A DNA stretch of 64,000 nucleotides from Alkalihalobacillus sp047302405 (GTDB lineage Bacteria > Bacillota > Bacilli > Bacillales > Bacillaceae_D), in NCBI RefSeq assembly GCF_047302405.1, contig NZ_CP154853.1:682001-746000 (forward strand), given 5' to 3'. Below, in pieces: positions 41,995 through 50,917 of this stretch. A program made the translations under genes and the position numbers. Below the pieces are notes generated by a model. It worked only from the letters and a program-made list of their open reading frames with translations, was not told the origin of the DNA and did not search any database. Position 1 is the first letter of the stretch. Each line of letters starts with the position of its first letter.

Positions 41995-44280
41995 TTAACT
42001 TAATTGTGCAGTCTCCGATTTTACTCGAACTTCCTTCGCTGCTTCAACCATGTTCTTGAGTGCTGCTACCGTTTCTTCTTCTCCACGTGTTTTCAATCCG
42101 CAATCAGGATTGACCCAGAATAGCTCCTGTGGTAGAACTTCCAGTGCACGCTCAATGACCTTTGTCATTTCGTTAACGCTAGGTACTCGTGGACTATGAA
42201 TGTCATAGACGCCAAGTCCGATGCCTTTATCGTACACATTTGTTTCAAAAGTAGAGATGATCTCTCCGGCACTTCTAGATGTCTCAATCGAAATAACATC
42301 GGCATCTAAGTCTGAAATTGAATTAATGATTGTGCGGAAATCACTATAGCACATATGCGTATGAATTTGGGTCGAATCTTTTACAGTTGCTGTGCTAATT
42401 CGGAATGCTTCAACGGCCCAATTTAAATAAGCCGCCCAATCTTTTTCTTTTAATGGAAGACCTTCACGAATGGCGGGCTCATCAACTTGAATCATTTCAA
42501 TACCAGCCGCTTCTAGTGCTTCTACCTCTTCAATTAAGGCTTCTGCAATTTGATAAGCAACTTCTTGTCGAGTTAAATCGTTACGGACAAATGACCAATT
42601 TAGAATCGTGACAGGTCCAGTTAACATCCCTTTTACCTGTTTCTCTGTTAGTGATTGGGCATAAACGGTTTCAGCGACCGTCATTTTTTCAAGGAATTGC
42701 ACATCGCCAAAAATAACTGGAGGTTTTACACATCTGGATCCGTATGATTGCACCCAGCCGTTTTGTGTGAAGACAAACCCACCTAGTTTTTCTCCAAAAA
42801 ATTCAACCATATCGTTTCGTTCAAATTCACCATGTACGAGGACATCTAATTCAAGGTCTTCTTGAATCCCAATCCACTTTTTAATCTGCTCCTGTACAAA
42901 AGTTGTGTAGGCTTCATTTGTTAACTCACCTTTTCTCCACAAATTCCGAGACTTTCGTACTTCTTTCGTTTGTGGGAAACTACCAATCGTTGTTGTTGGT
43001 AAAAGTGGTAACTGGAATTTTTCATTTTGTATTCTTTGACGTTCTTTAACAGTTGTTGCTCTTTTCGTTTTACGTTTAGAGCTTTCACTAACACCGTTTC
43101 GGCGCCATTCAGATGAACTGATTTGATTAAATAATTGATTGTTTTTTTCAAGTACAACCGCTTTTTCTTCTGCATTTGCCGCAGCCAAATGTTTGACGGT
43201 TGATAACTCGACTAACTTTTCATCACTAAAGGCAAGAGCACTTAAGACGAGTGAATCCAGTTTCGTTTCATGTTTTAACGTAACAGGTACATGTAACAAA
43301 CTAGAAGATGGCTGCAAGATTAGTTGCTCAAGTGGGACGACTGCTGTTACTTCTGTAAGTTTTGTATCAATATTCTGTAAGTTTTCTTTCCAAATATTTC
43401 GCCCATCAATGATTCCAAGAGCTAAATATTTGTCAGTTGGAAAACCGAATTCTTTTAATGAAGCGATGTTTTCGTCATAACCGTGGACAAAATCAAGACC
43501 GATCGCTTCAACTGGTAATGAAATAATCTCCTCATAAGAGCTAACTGCGTCAAAATAAGTTTGCAAAATGACTTTTAACTGAGGAACGGCCTCTTTTAAT
43601 TTATGGTAAGTATATGTGAATAGACGGATTTCTTCGCTTGTTAAAGTTTTGACAAGGCTTGGCTCATCGATTTGTACCCACTTGGCACCAGCTTGTTCTA
43701 ATTGCTGCAAAATTTCGATATAAATAGGAATAAAATCGTTCAGATGTTGTTCGAAATCGCTGCTTTGATAGCCTTTTGATAATTTAAGGAAAGTAAAAGG
43801 TCCAATTAGGACGGGTTTTCCTTCAATCCCGAGTTCTTTTTTTGCTTCTAGATATGCTTCGAGTGGCTTATTGTGAACGAGCTTAGGTTTTTTATTCTCT
43901 AATTCAGGTACGATGTAGTGATAGTTCGTATTAAACCACTTTGTCATCTCACTTGCAGGAGCTTCCTTCGTTCCACGTGCTATTGCAAAATAAGTTTTTA
44001 AGCGATTGGTCTCACCGACATGATCGAAACGATTGGGAATCAAACCGAACATGGTCGAATGATCCAACACATGATCATAAAAACTAAAATCTCCTACAGG
44101 AATAAGATCAATGCCAGCTTCCTTTTGTTTCTTTAATCCAAGAAGGCGATACTCTTTCATTGTTTTGAAAAAGTCCTCTTCTGTAACATTACCTGCCCAA
44201 TAAGCTTCTAATAATTTTTTCCATTCGCGTTTCTCTCCGATTCTTGGATAACCAAGATTGCTAGTTCTAATCTCTCCCAT
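41995..44280 (-). CDS. metE: cobalamin-independent methionine synthase MetE
   Basis: MetE transfers a methyl group from methyltetrahydropteroyl-glutamate to homocysteine, the last step of methionine synthesis, without B12. The 761-residue protein has two homologous barrels. The N-terminal one begins RTSNLGYPRIGEKREWK; the C-terminal one holds the zinc ligands in HTHMCYSDF and VNPDCGLKTRG, plus FERNDMVEFFGE and TTIGSFPQT. I start at ATG 44280 because GGAGG precedes it; the longer frame enters the riboswitch terminator. Upstream is a cobalamin riboswitch, so the gene should be off when B12 is plentiful, which implies a B12-dependent MetH elsewhere. Confidence 0.97.
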   Translation of the reverse strand: MGEIRTSNLGYPRIGEKREWKKLLEAYWAGNVTEEDFFKTMKEYRLLGLKKQKEAGIDLIPVGDFSFYDHVLDHSTMFGLIPNRFDHVGETNRLKTYFAIARGTKEAPASEMTKWFNTNYHYIVPELENKKPKLVHNKPLEAYLEAKKELGIEGKPVLIGPFTFLKLSKGYQSSDFEQHLNDFIPIYIEILQQLEQAGAKWVQIDEPSLVKTLTSEEIRLFTYTYHKLKEAVPQLKVILQTYFDAVSSYEEIISLPVEAIGLDFVHGYDENIASLKEFGFPTDKYLALGIIDGRNIWKENLQNIDTKLTEVTAVVPLEQLILQPSSSLLHVPVTLKHETKLDSLVLSALAFSDEKLVELSTVKHLAAANAEEKAVVLEKNNQLFNQISSSEWRRNGVSESSKRKTKRATTVKERQRIQNEKFQLPLLPTTTIGSFPQTKEVRKSRNLWRKGELTNEAYTTFVQEQIKKWIGIQEDLELDVLVHGEFERNDMVEFFGEKLGGFVFTQNGWVQSYGSRCVKPPVIFGDVQFLEKMTVAETVYAQSLTEKQVKGMLTGPVTILNWSFVRNDLTRQEVAYQIAEALIEEVEALEAAGIEMIQVDEPAIREGLPLKEKDWAAYLNWAVEAFRISTATVKDSTQIHTHMCYSDFRTIINSISDLDADVISIETSRSAGEIISTFETNVYDKGIGLGVYDIHSPRVPSVNEMTKVIERALEVLPQELFWVNPDCGLKTRGEEETVAALKNMVEAAKEVRVKSETAQLS

Positions 44281-44310
44281 CAAAAATACCTCCAATGTAT
44301 TTATAAATAT

Positions 44311-44374
44311 AAAAAAGGATATTTTTACCATCATGAGTGGGTAAAAATATCCTGTTATACCAATGATATTTTTA
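44311..44374 (-). promoter_or_regulatory. riboswitch expression platform: terminator and antiterminator of metE
   Basis: On the minus strand GGATATTTTTACC (44352-44340) pairs with GGTAAAAATATCC (44329-44317) and is followed by six T residues, a terminator 31 bases before the metE ATG. Just before it, TAAAAATATC (44374-44365) is complementary to the first arm GATATTTTTA, so it can form a competing antiterminator. This is the switch of the cobalamin aptamer. Confidence 0.85.
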
Positions 44375-44389
44375 ACACCTCCCCATCTC

Positions 44390-44590
44390 CCGTGGGTTAG
44401 TCAGTGCTGTTAGAATAGGCAGGTCTCCTGGCTTTAGCGTCATTGCTATAACGATCTTCCCAATTCTAGACAGAATCAGTGATCAGAAGTTACAGCTCTT
44501 CTAATACAGTGGCGGGACCGCTCCGGGATTTCACCGGATTCCCTTTTAAACGTTAAAGAAATTTCATTAACGTACCTAATCCCCACATTT
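44390..44590 (-). ncRNA. cobalamin riboswitch aptamer
   Basis: The minus strand contains the B12 box AGCCAGGAGACCTGCC (44433-44418) and the conserved core AATCCGGTGAAATCCCGGAG with GCGGTCCCGCCACTGT (about 44547-44505). These are the hallmarks of the cobalamin riboswitch family (Rfam RF00174). It stands before metE and, with the terminator at 44311-44352, should stop transcription when cobalamin binds. Confidence 0.95.
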
Positions 44591-44725
44591 CAAATTTGTA
44601 TTCACTTTATCGAAGTAATTGAAAATTGTCAATAAGCAGTTTTTTTTAGGGGCAGCTAAGCAGAGCAGAATAAAAATTGATTCAAAGGAAATATTATTCT
44701 AGAAAACAAAAAGGAGGGAACCTAA

Positions 44726-45109
44726 TTGAAAAAACATTTCGTTATAAGCTTTGCTGTCTTTTCTTTTTTACTTCTGTTTAGTTTGCCAGTGCTTGCGAAT
44801 GTATCGATCGTTGATTTTGAATTAGAAATTGAACTGAAGGACGGTCAAAAGTATGACCTAGAGTATGAAGTGAAGCCTCAATATGTCGTCGCTAAATATC
44901 GAGTTCCTAACAAGGAAACGATTTATGGTGCCCAGGCCCAAGCTGCAATTGAAGCTTTGTTTCAAGAAGTTCCAATGAGTGCAGACGCAAGTAAAAGAGA
45001 TTTAAAAAATTCGATTTTAAATTATTTTAGTATAAATAATCGTGATGTGAAAGATTTTGAAATAGACATCGAATTTTCCGATGAAACGAAACTAGAGTTT
45101 GAAAGGTGA
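44726..45109 (+). CDS. YusW-like secreted protein
   Basis: A 127-residue secreted protein: signal peptide of about 24 residues (core FVISFAVFSFLLLFSLPVLA) followed by a small alpha/beta domain. The pattern VDFELEIELKDGQKYDLEYE, AQAAIEALF and VKDFEIDIEFSDETKLEFE resembles the YusW family of Bacillus; no function is known. It starts at TTG 44726 after AAGGAGGG. About 135 bases before it are AT-rich without a firm promoter. It is a single gene ending at the terminator at 45133. Confidence 0.75.
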   Translation: MKKHFVISFAVFSFLLLFSLPVLANVSIVDFELEIELKDGQKYDLEYEVKPQYVVAKYRVPNKETIYGAQAQAAIEALFQEVPMSADASKRDLKNSILNYFSINNRDVKDFEIDIEFSDETKLEFER

Positions 45110-45132
45110 AAGTGCTTAAATCTTATAATGAG

Positions 45133-45170
45133 GCTACAAATTTACTTTAAAGTCGATTTATAGCTTTTTT
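45133..45170 (+). terminator. terminator of the YusW-like gene
   Basis: GCTACAAAT pairs with ATTTATAGC with one mismatch, followed by six T residues. Confidence 0.7.
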
Positions 45171-45221
45171 ATCGTTTGGCCGGGAATGTTGTGAGAAAAA
45201 GGAGAAAGGCGGTTCAAATAT

Positions 45222-45259
45222 AAAAACGATTCACAGCCCACATGTCTTGGTGTGAATCG
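45222..45259 (-). terminator. terminator of the GNAT gene on the minus strand
   Basis: CGATTCACA pairs with TGTGAATCG; on the minus strand five T residues follow. It lies 13 bases beyond the acetyltransferase stop. Confidence 0.8.
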
Positions 45260-45272
45260 ATCATGGTCCTAT

Positions 45273-45770
45273 TCATTTAATTTCGGTTCCCTCTTTCCAT
45301 TCAAATAACAAAAATTCCTCTAATGTTGATTTTAATACAAAGCCGTGTTGAAGATAAAAAGGTTTTAAAAATGGGTTAAATCTGGCACAGTCTAGTCGGA
45401 GTGAGTATCCAGCGGTGGATGCTATTTTTTGAGCAGATGAAATGAGCTTTGAGCCAATCTTTTCTCCTTTTAACTTGAGTGGAACGACTACACGATGTAA
45501 ATAAAAAGAGGGTTTATCTTTGTGGTCTGGCCAAAGGTTAAAATCCCAATCATCTCCTAGTGTTAACGTAAATGAACCGATGGGTGTCTCGTTCTTGTCT
45601 ACTAATACATATAAAGTATTCTGTTCAAAGTCATCCAATACAATTTGCGTGTTCTCTTGGGTTAAATAAAACTCCCATTGGGAAAGCTCTTTCTTCTGAA
45701 TATCTTTTGCACGCTCATAAATCCAGTTTTGAATGTGGGGGATATCGGTTACAATCGCTTTTCGAATCAT
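45273..45770 (-). CDS. GNAT-family N-acetyltransferase
   Basis: A 165-residue acetyltransferase of the GNAT fold. The visible motifs are the N-terminal IRKAIVTDIPHIQNWI, strand beta4 YLHRVVVPLKLKGEKIG (acetyl-CoA binding loop, with K-G-E-K-I-G in place of R-G-x-G-x-G) and FYLQHGFVL near the end. It begins at ATG 45770 behind GGAGTGACG; the longer frame has no ribosome site. Substrate not predictable. Isolated gene facing the YusW-like gene. Confidence 0.85.
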   Translation of the reverse strand: MIRKAIVTDIPHIQNWIYERAKDIQKKELSQWEFYLTQENTQIVLDDFEQNTLYVLVDKNETPIGSFTLTLGDDWDFNLWPDHKDKPSFYLHRVVVPLKLKGEKIGSKLISSAQKIASTAGYSLRLDCARFNPFLKPFYLQHGFVLKSTLEEFLLFEWKEGTEIK

Positions 45771-45895
45771 TCTCGTCACTCCTCGAATATATATTAGATT
45801 TATTATAGTGAATAGATGATCCAAATATTAGACTTGAATTTAAATGAAAAATCATAGATAATAGTGTTCAAATCTTTAATGATGAGGTGAAAAAA

Positions 45896-46099
45896 GTGGC
45901 GAAATCACAAGCGAAAAAGCAAAGAGAAAAGTTAGTGAGGGAAGGTCGTCGAAATCCTGAAACTGGGAGAAGTCCTTATGTAGAATTATCCTTATTTACA
46001 AGAAAAACAAAAACAAAAAAAGATAAACTTTATCAAAGAAAACATAAGAACCACTTTTCAAATGAGGAAAAGAGTGGTTCTTTTTATTTTGTACATTGA
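45896..46099 (+). CDS. small basic protein of Bacillaceae, unknown function
   Basis: A 67-residue lysine/arginine-rich protein (MAKSQAKKQREKLVREGRRN). GTG 45896 is chosen over GTG 45887 since GAGGTG lies six bases before it. The pattern AKSQAKKxREKLVREGxRNPE is one I associate with short conserved Bacillaceae proteins, possibly binding nucleic acid, but no function is known. The last 18 codons overlap a strong Rho-independent terminator at 46046-46087, so the 3' end of the frame is unusual. It may have gained a longer tail by a stop-codon shift. Confidence 0.6.
   Translation: MAKSQAKKQREKLVREGRRNPETGRSPYVELSLFTRKTKTKKDKLYQRKHKNHFSNEEKSGSFYFVH
46046..46087 (+). terminator. terminator inside the 3' end of the small basic gene
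   Basis: AAGAACCACT (46046-46055) pairs with AGTGGTTCTT (46073-46082), extended by TTTTC/GAAAA with a bulge, and is followed by T-rich sequence. It lies within the reading frame, before its stop at 46099. Confidence 0.8.
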
Positions 46100-46286
46100 G
46101 AAAGTATTAATGGAGAGTGACGGGGGTTTCTAACGATGGAAGAATAAGGGTGTTGATTTCTTCCTTATAGTACGGTTATCAATTATTGGTTCCATTTTGA
46201 TTTTCACATTAAGATTCTATTTATCTAAATAGTAAGTAGGTAAGGGGCAGAGCGTTTTGGCTCTTTTTTTTGTTTTAAAAGAGCTC

Positions 46287-46353
46287 TTTACGACCTTAAT
46301 ATTAAATTTACATTCTCAATAAAATGTTTACGTCCATTTATGAAAGCTTTACA
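46287..46353 (+). promoter_or_regulatory. Pho-box-like repeats of the pst operon
   Basis: Five TTTACA-like hexamers in the same direction: 46287 (TTTACG), 46307 (TTTACA), 46327 (TTTACG), 46337 (TTTATG) and 46348 (TTTACA). The steps are 20, 20, 10 and 11 bases, all on the same face of the helix, as for PhoP boxes of B. subtilis (TT-A/C/T-ACA, 10-11 bp period). A -10-like TAATAA follows at 46371. No phoP gene is in the window. Confidence 0.7.
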
Positions 46354-46455
46354 AATGATGCAAACTGTCTTAATAAAGTGACCGTATACTGAAGTTGTAA
46401 AGAGGAGCTAGTCTCCAAAACAAACTGATTGATAAAGAAAAGGGGAGAACAATTC

Positions 46456-47469
46456 GTGAAATCAAAAAAGTACTTTGTCTTACTAGTAGTCGCTTTAATG
46501 TCCGTTATTTTAGTAGCTTGTGGTGGAGGTTCTAATGACACAGGAACAAATGCAGATGAGAACGACACAGATTCAGAGAATCAAAATGAAAGTGCAGAAG
46601 TAGAAGGCAATGAAAATGCTGAGCTTGAAGGTAGTGTTGTCATTGATGGTTCTGGTACTGTTTATCCCTTAATGGCGATTTTAGCGGAAGAATATATGAT
46701 TAATGAACAAGAGGGAGTATCGGTTGAAGTCAGCCGTGCTGGAACAGGAGCAGGGTTTCAAAGATTCTTAGCAGAAAACGGAACAGACTTTAATGATGCT
46801 TCACGTGAAATAAAAGAAGAAGAACAACAACTTGCTGATGAGTTAGGAATGGAAGTAAAAGAACTAAAGGTAGCATTAGATGGTTTAACATTTGTCATTA
46901 ACCCTGAAAATGATTGGGCAACAGAGCTTACGCAAGAGGACGTTGTACAAATGTTCTTAGCAGATGGCGGAATTGAAAAATGGTCTGATATTAATCCAGA
47001 TTTCCCAGATACTGAAGTAAATCGTTATGGTCCGAACGAAAATCATGGTACTTATGAGTTTTTCTTTGACGAAGTGCTAGAAAAACAAGATTTAGTCGAT
47101 GGTGTTAACTTGCAACAAGATTATTCAACTCTAGTGAACTTGATTGCTGAAGACCCGAACGGAATTGCCTTTTTCGGATTTGGATATTATGTGAACAACC
47201 AAGATAAATTACAAGCTGTAAGTATTGATTTTGGTGAAGGTGCGGTTGCTCCATCACTTGATACAATCGGCGAAGAGGCAGATTATGCACCATTTACACG
47301 TCCGGTATTCACGTATTTAAATGTGGATAATGCGAAAAGCAAACCAGAAGTATTAGATTTTGCAAAGTATGTCATGAACCATATTAATGACTTCGCTGGA
47401 GAAACAGGCTTTGCCCCAATTCCAGATGAGGAAGCTCAAGAGTTCATCGATTATCTAGAAGGCTTATAA
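46456..47469 (+). CDS. pstS: phosphate ABC transporter binding protein PstS
   Basis: PstS captures phosphate outside the cell for the high-affinity PstSCAB importer. It is a 337-residue lipoprotein with lipobox LVAC (Cys22), an acidic linker and the phosphate-binding domain: DGSGTVYPL, SRAGTGAGFQRF, DFNDASREIK, and NHGTYEFF. The start is GTG 46456, 11 bases after AGGGGAG. First gene of the operon behind the Pho-box-like repeats, so phosphate starvation should induce it. A stem-loop after its stop probably lowers expression of the downstream genes relative to pstS. Confidence 0.95.
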   Translation: MKSKKYFVLLVVALMSVILVACGGGSNDTGTNADENDTDSENQNESAEVEGNENAELEGSVVIDGSGTVYPLMAILAEEYMINEQEGVSVEVSRAGTGAGFQRFLAENGTDFNDASREIKEEEQQLADELGMEVKELKVALDGLTFVINPENDWATELTQEDVVQMFLADGGIEKWSDINPDFPDTEVNRYGPNENHGTYEFFFDEVLEKQDLVDGVNLQQDYSTLVNLIAEDPNGIAFFGFGYYVNNQDKLQAVSIDFGEGAVAPSLDTIGEEADYAPFTRPVFTYLNVDNAKSKPEVLDFAKYVMNHINDFAGETGFAPIPDEEAQEFIDYLEGL

Positions 47470-47473
47470 AATA

Positions 47474-47519
47474 AAAAGAGAAATAGAGGAGGGGAAATGA
47501 GTTTCTTTCCCCTCTTTTC
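47474..47519 (+). terminator. stem-loop between pstS and pstC
   Basis: AGGGGAAA (47490-47497) pairs with TTTCCCCT (47506-47513), with T-rich sequence following. It is likely a partial terminator or a 3' end stabiliser that makes pstS RNA more abundant than the rest. Confidence 0.6.
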
Positions 47520-47554
47520 AAAAGGGAACAAATGGCGGGAAGGGAGCCGAACAA

Positions 47555-48499
47555 ATGAGCAAGACAGTAACGAATAAAAAGACCGTTCAAGAAATGATTG
47601 AGCAAAATAAACATAAAAAGAACTTTACAACGATTATGGAAAAGTTGATGCCGAAGCTTTTGTTTACCATTGCAACGATTTCCGTGTTAACAACAGTAGG
47701 GATCATTTTTACCTTATTAACTGAAACACTTGAGTTTTTTAGACGTGTGCCTTTCTTGGATTTCTTTACAGGTACTGTCTTAAAACCATTGAGTCAAAAT
47801 CCTGAATTTGGTGTTCTTCCTTTAATTACGGGAACGATATTGTCCTCACTAATAGCGATGCTCGTTGCGATTCCAATTGGATTGATGACGGCCGTTTATT
47901 TAAGTGAATACGCCTCAGCAAAAGTAAGAAAAACGTTAAAACCGATTTTAGAGTTACTAGCAGGTATTCCAACGATTGTTTATGGTTTTTTTGCCTTTAC
48001 CTTTGTGACTCCTATCTTAAGAGCGATTATTCCAGGACTCGAAGCTACGAATATATTAAGTCCAGGGATTGTGATGGGAATTATGATTATCCCAATGGTC
48101 GCTTCCTTATCAGAGGATGCGATGAGCTCAGTTCCAAACTCGATGAGAGAAGGAGCTTTGGCTTTAGGAGCTACTAAGCTTGAAGTGACAGGGAAGGTTG
48201 TCATTCCAGCCGCGATCTCAGGAATCATTGCTTCGTTTGTATTAGGGATATCACGAGCGATTGGTGAAACGATGATCGTGACAATTGCTAGCGGAAGTTC
48301 AAAAAACTTTACATTCGATATTACTCAATCGATGCAAACAATGACCGCCTATATTGTTGAAATCACAAGCGGTGAAGCTGCTGCAGGCACTACTATCTAT
48401 TACAGCTTATATGCTGTTGCGATGACATTATTTGTTTTTACGTTATTAATGAATGTCTTAGCCCAATATATTTCCCGTAAGTATAGGGAGGAATACTAA
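47555..48499 (+). CDS. pstC: phosphate ABC transporter permease PstC
   Basis: One of the two membrane subunits of the phosphate importer, 314 residues, with six predicted helices. Family signs: PLSQNPEFGVLPLITGTILSS split around helix 2, AIPIGLMTAVYLSEYAS, and the EAA loop SVPNSMREGALALGATKLE. The start ATG 47555 follows GGGAG. Its stop is one base before pstA. Confidence 0.95.
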   Translation: MSKTVTNKKTVQEMIEQNKHKKNFTTIMEKLMPKLLFTIATISVLTTVGIIFTLLTETLEFFRRVPFLDFFTGTVLKPLSQNPEFGVLPLITGTILSSLIAMLVAIPIGLMTAVYLSEYASAKVRKTLKPILELLAGIPTIVYGFFAFTFVTPILRAIIPGLEATNILSPGIVMGIMIIPMVASLSEDAMSSVPNSMREGALALGATKLEVTGKVVIPAAISGIIASFVLGISRAIGETMIVTIASGSSKNFTFDITQSMQTMTAYIVEITSGEAAAGTTIYYSLYAVAMTLFVFTLLMNVLAQYISRKYREEY

Positions 48500-48500
48500 T

Positions 48501-49385
48501 ATGCGATATATGGATATGGAAAAAGTTCAAAGTAGAATCGATAAACGATTAGTGAGAAATTCGATTGCGAAGTCACTCTTTTTTCTTGCATCAACATTTG
48601 GATTACTCGTGTTAGCGATATTAATCTATCGGGTTTTTTCTCAAAGTATAGGTTGGATTGACTTCGATTTTCTAACAAATAAATTATCAACTCGAGCGGA
48701 AAATGCAGGGATTATGGGAGCGATTTTAGGAACGCTCTGGCTAATGCTTATTGTTGCACCAGTTACGATGCTACTCGGTGTTGGAACAGCCATTTATTTA
48801 GAATGCTATGCGAAAAAAGGAAGACTTCAATCGTTTATTCAAACGAATATCTCGAACTTAGCGGGTGTTCCTTCGATTGTTTTTGGAATTTTAGGCTTAA
48901 CGGTTTTTGTTCGTGGGTTTGACTTAGGGAATGTGGTCTTAGCAGGTGGTTTAACGATGTCCTTACTCGTTTTACCGATTGTTGTTGTCGCTTCTCAAGA
49001 AGCCATACGTGCGGTACCGAACCATTTGAGTGAAGCGTCTTATGGGATGGGAGCTACTAAATGGCAAACGATTAAAAATATTATCTTACCATCTGCCCTA
49101 CCTGGTATTTTAACGGGAGCGATTTTATCGTTATCACGAGCGATTGGAGAAACAGCTCCATTAGTCGTAATTGGAATCCCAGCTCTATTAATTCCATTCC
49201 CGGAAAGTATTTTTGACCGCTTTACAGTTATGCCGATGCAAATCTATTATTGGACATTGGATTCAGCTTTAGTAGCAGAATACGCTAATTTAGCAGCGGC
49301 GACGATTGTGGTTTTATTAGTTGTTTTATTCTTAATGAATTCTATTGCGATTATTATTCGAAATAAATTTCAAAAGAGATATTAG
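48501..49385 (+). CDS. pstA: phosphate ABC transporter permease PstA
   Basis: The second membrane subunit, 294 residues. The N-terminal region has a cytoplasmic basic start and a first helix near residue 25. Diagnostic regions are ENAGIMGAILGTLWLM, GVGTAIYLECYAKKG, AGVPSIVFGILGL and the EAA loop AVPNHLSEASYGMGATKWQ. ATG 48501 follows AGGGAGG and pstB starts 18 bases after its stop. Confidence 0.95.
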   Translation: MRYMDMEKVQSRIDKRLVRNSIAKSLFFLASTFGLLVLAILIYRVFSQSIGWIDFDFLTNKLSTRAENAGIMGAILGTLWLMLIVAPVTMLLGVGTAIYLECYAKKGRLQSFIQTNISNLAGVPSIVFGILGLTVFVRGFDLGNVVLAGGLTMSLLVLPIVVVASQEAIRAVPNHLSEASYGMGATKWQTIKNIILPSALPGILTGAILSLSRAIGETAPLVVIGIPALLIPFPESIFDRFTVMPMQIYYWTLDSALVAEYANLAAATIVVLLVVLFLMNSIAIIIRNKFQKRY

Positions 49386-49403
49386 TCTTTAGGAGGAGAA
49401 ACG

Positions 49404-50237
49404 ATGACGATGTTGACGGAACCGAAAAAGAAAGAGATTTCCATTTCAGTGAATGAAAAGCCGAAGTACCAAGCACAAGATAAAAAGGTCGTTTACGATA
49501 CAAAAGGCTTAAATTTATGGTATGGTCAAGATCATGCCTTGAAAGATATTAACCTATCGATCTATGAAAAAGAAGTAACCGCCATTATTGGGCCATCTGG
49601 ATGTGGGAAATCCACTTATTTAAAAACGTTAAATCGGATGGTTGAGCTTGTTCCTATCGTTCGGGTATCCGGAGATATTCAACTAAGAGAGCAAAGCATT
49701 TTCAAGAAGTCTTTTAAAGTAGAAGAATTAAGAACGAGAGTCGGAATGGTTTTTCAAAAGCCAAACCCATTTCCGAAATCGATTTATGATAATATCGCTT
49801 ATGGACCAAGAATTCATGGAATCCGAAATAAAAAAATATTAGATGAAATTGTGGAGCAAAGTTTAAAAGGAGCCTATATTTGGGATGAAGTAAAAGACCG
49901 GTTAAACGAAAATGCTTATGGATTATCTGGAGGGCAGCAGCAACGTCTTTGTATCGCACGCTGTTTAGCTATTGAGCCTGATGTCATTTTGATGGATGAA
50001 CCGACTTCAGCTCTTGACCCAATTTCAACGTTAAAAGTAGAAGAGCTTGTTCAACAATTAAAACAAGATTATAGTATCGTAATCGTTACACACAACATGC
50101 AACAGGCAGCACGTATTTCTGATCGCACCGCGTTTTTCTTAAATGGTGAAGTCGTTGAGTATGACGAAACGGACAAAATTTTCTCTAATCCAACCGATCG
50201 TCGTACCGAAGATTATATTTCGGGTCGATTCGGTTAA
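49404..50237 (+). CDS. pstB: phosphate ABC transporter ATPase PstB
   Basis: The ATPase of the phosphate importer, 277 residues. It has Walker A GPSGCGKST, a Q-loop in GMVFQKPNPFPKSIYDNIAYG, signature LSGGQQQR, Walker B VILMDEP and the histidine in VTHNMQQAARISD. A hydrophilic 30-residue extension precedes the ABC domain, longer than in E. coli. Its start follows AGGAGG. phoU begins 13 bases after its stop. Confidence 0.97.
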   Translation: MTMLTEPKKKEISISVNEKPKYQAQDKKVVYDTKGLNLWYGQDHALKDINLSIYEKEVTAIIGPSGCGKSTYLKTLNRMVELVPIVRVSGDIQLREQSIFKKSFKVEELRTRVGMVFQKPNPFPKSIYDNIAYGPRIHGIRNKKILDEIVEQSLKGAYIWDEVKDRLNENAYGLSGGQQQRLCIARCLAIEPDVILMDEPTSALDPISTLKVEELVQQLKQDYSIVIVTHNMQQAARISDRTAFFLNGEVVEYDETDKIFSNPTDRRTEDYISGRFG

Positions 50238-50250
50238 GGGGGTGCAATCT

Positions 50251-50904
50251 ATGGCAGGCAGAGAAAATTTTCAGCAACAACTACAAGCAATCAAAAATCA
50301 ATTGTTAGGGATGGGTACAAGAGTTTCAGAAGTATTAAATGAAACACATGAAGCCTTCCGTGAAGCTGATTTGATTAAAATGGAATCGATTATTCAAGAT
50401 GACCATTTTATTAATGAGCTTGAGCATCAACTTAATGACTCCGTTACGCTTTTAATTACTAAACAACAACCAGTCGCTACGGATTTACGAAAATTGATTG
50501 TGACATTAAAAATTTCGAGTGATCTAGAGAGGGTCGGAGATTTAGCTGTCGATATGGCAAAAGCGGCCCGTCGCCTAGACAATTCACTGTTAACTGATAC
50601 CAAAGAAAAAATGCTTAAAATGTTTCATCTTGCCGAGCAAATGATCGAGGAATCGTTAAAAGCGTATGACGGATCAGACGCCATGCTCGCTCAACGAATT
50701 GCTTCCCTTGATGATCATGTTGATCGGATGTACGGTGAAATCATTAAGGAGCTATTTGAAATGAATTCAGGTGAGGTCGGAGTGAATCAAATAACCCAAC
50801 TAGCCTTTATCGGTCGCTACATTGAACGAATTGCCGACTATGCTACAAACATTACCGAATGGGTCATTTACGAGCTAAACGGCAAACATTTTGACTTGAA
50901 TTAA
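50251..50904 (+). CDS. phoU: phosphate transport regulator PhoU
   Basis: PhoU ties the activity of the Pst transporter to the PhoR/PhoP system and limits phosphate uptake. The 217-residue protein is all helical, with two PhoU repeats (residues 15-100 and 120-205) bearing the metal-site patterns E-x-x-x-D (DLERVGDLAVDMA, YIERIADYATNI). ATG 50251 is used because GGGGGTG precedes it; the longer frame is inside pstB. Last gene of the operon, ended by a terminator. Confidence 0.93.
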   Translation: MAGRENFQQQLQAIKNQLLGMGTRVSEVLNETHEAFREADLIKMESIIQDDHFINELEHQLNDSVTLLITKQQPVATDLRKLIVTLKISSDLERVGDLAVDMAKAARRLDNSLLTDTKEKMLKMFHLAEQMIEESLKAYDGSDAMLAQRIASLDDHVDRMYGEIIKELFEMNSGEVGVNQITQLAFIGRYIERIADYATNITEWVIYELNGKHFDLN

Positions 50905-50917
50905 TGCATATGGCAAA

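Noticed and set aside
49714..49959. Reverse-strand open frames inside pstB, metE, addA-like and other large genes.
   Set aside because: They overlap well-identified genes completely and lack ribosome sites or family motifs.
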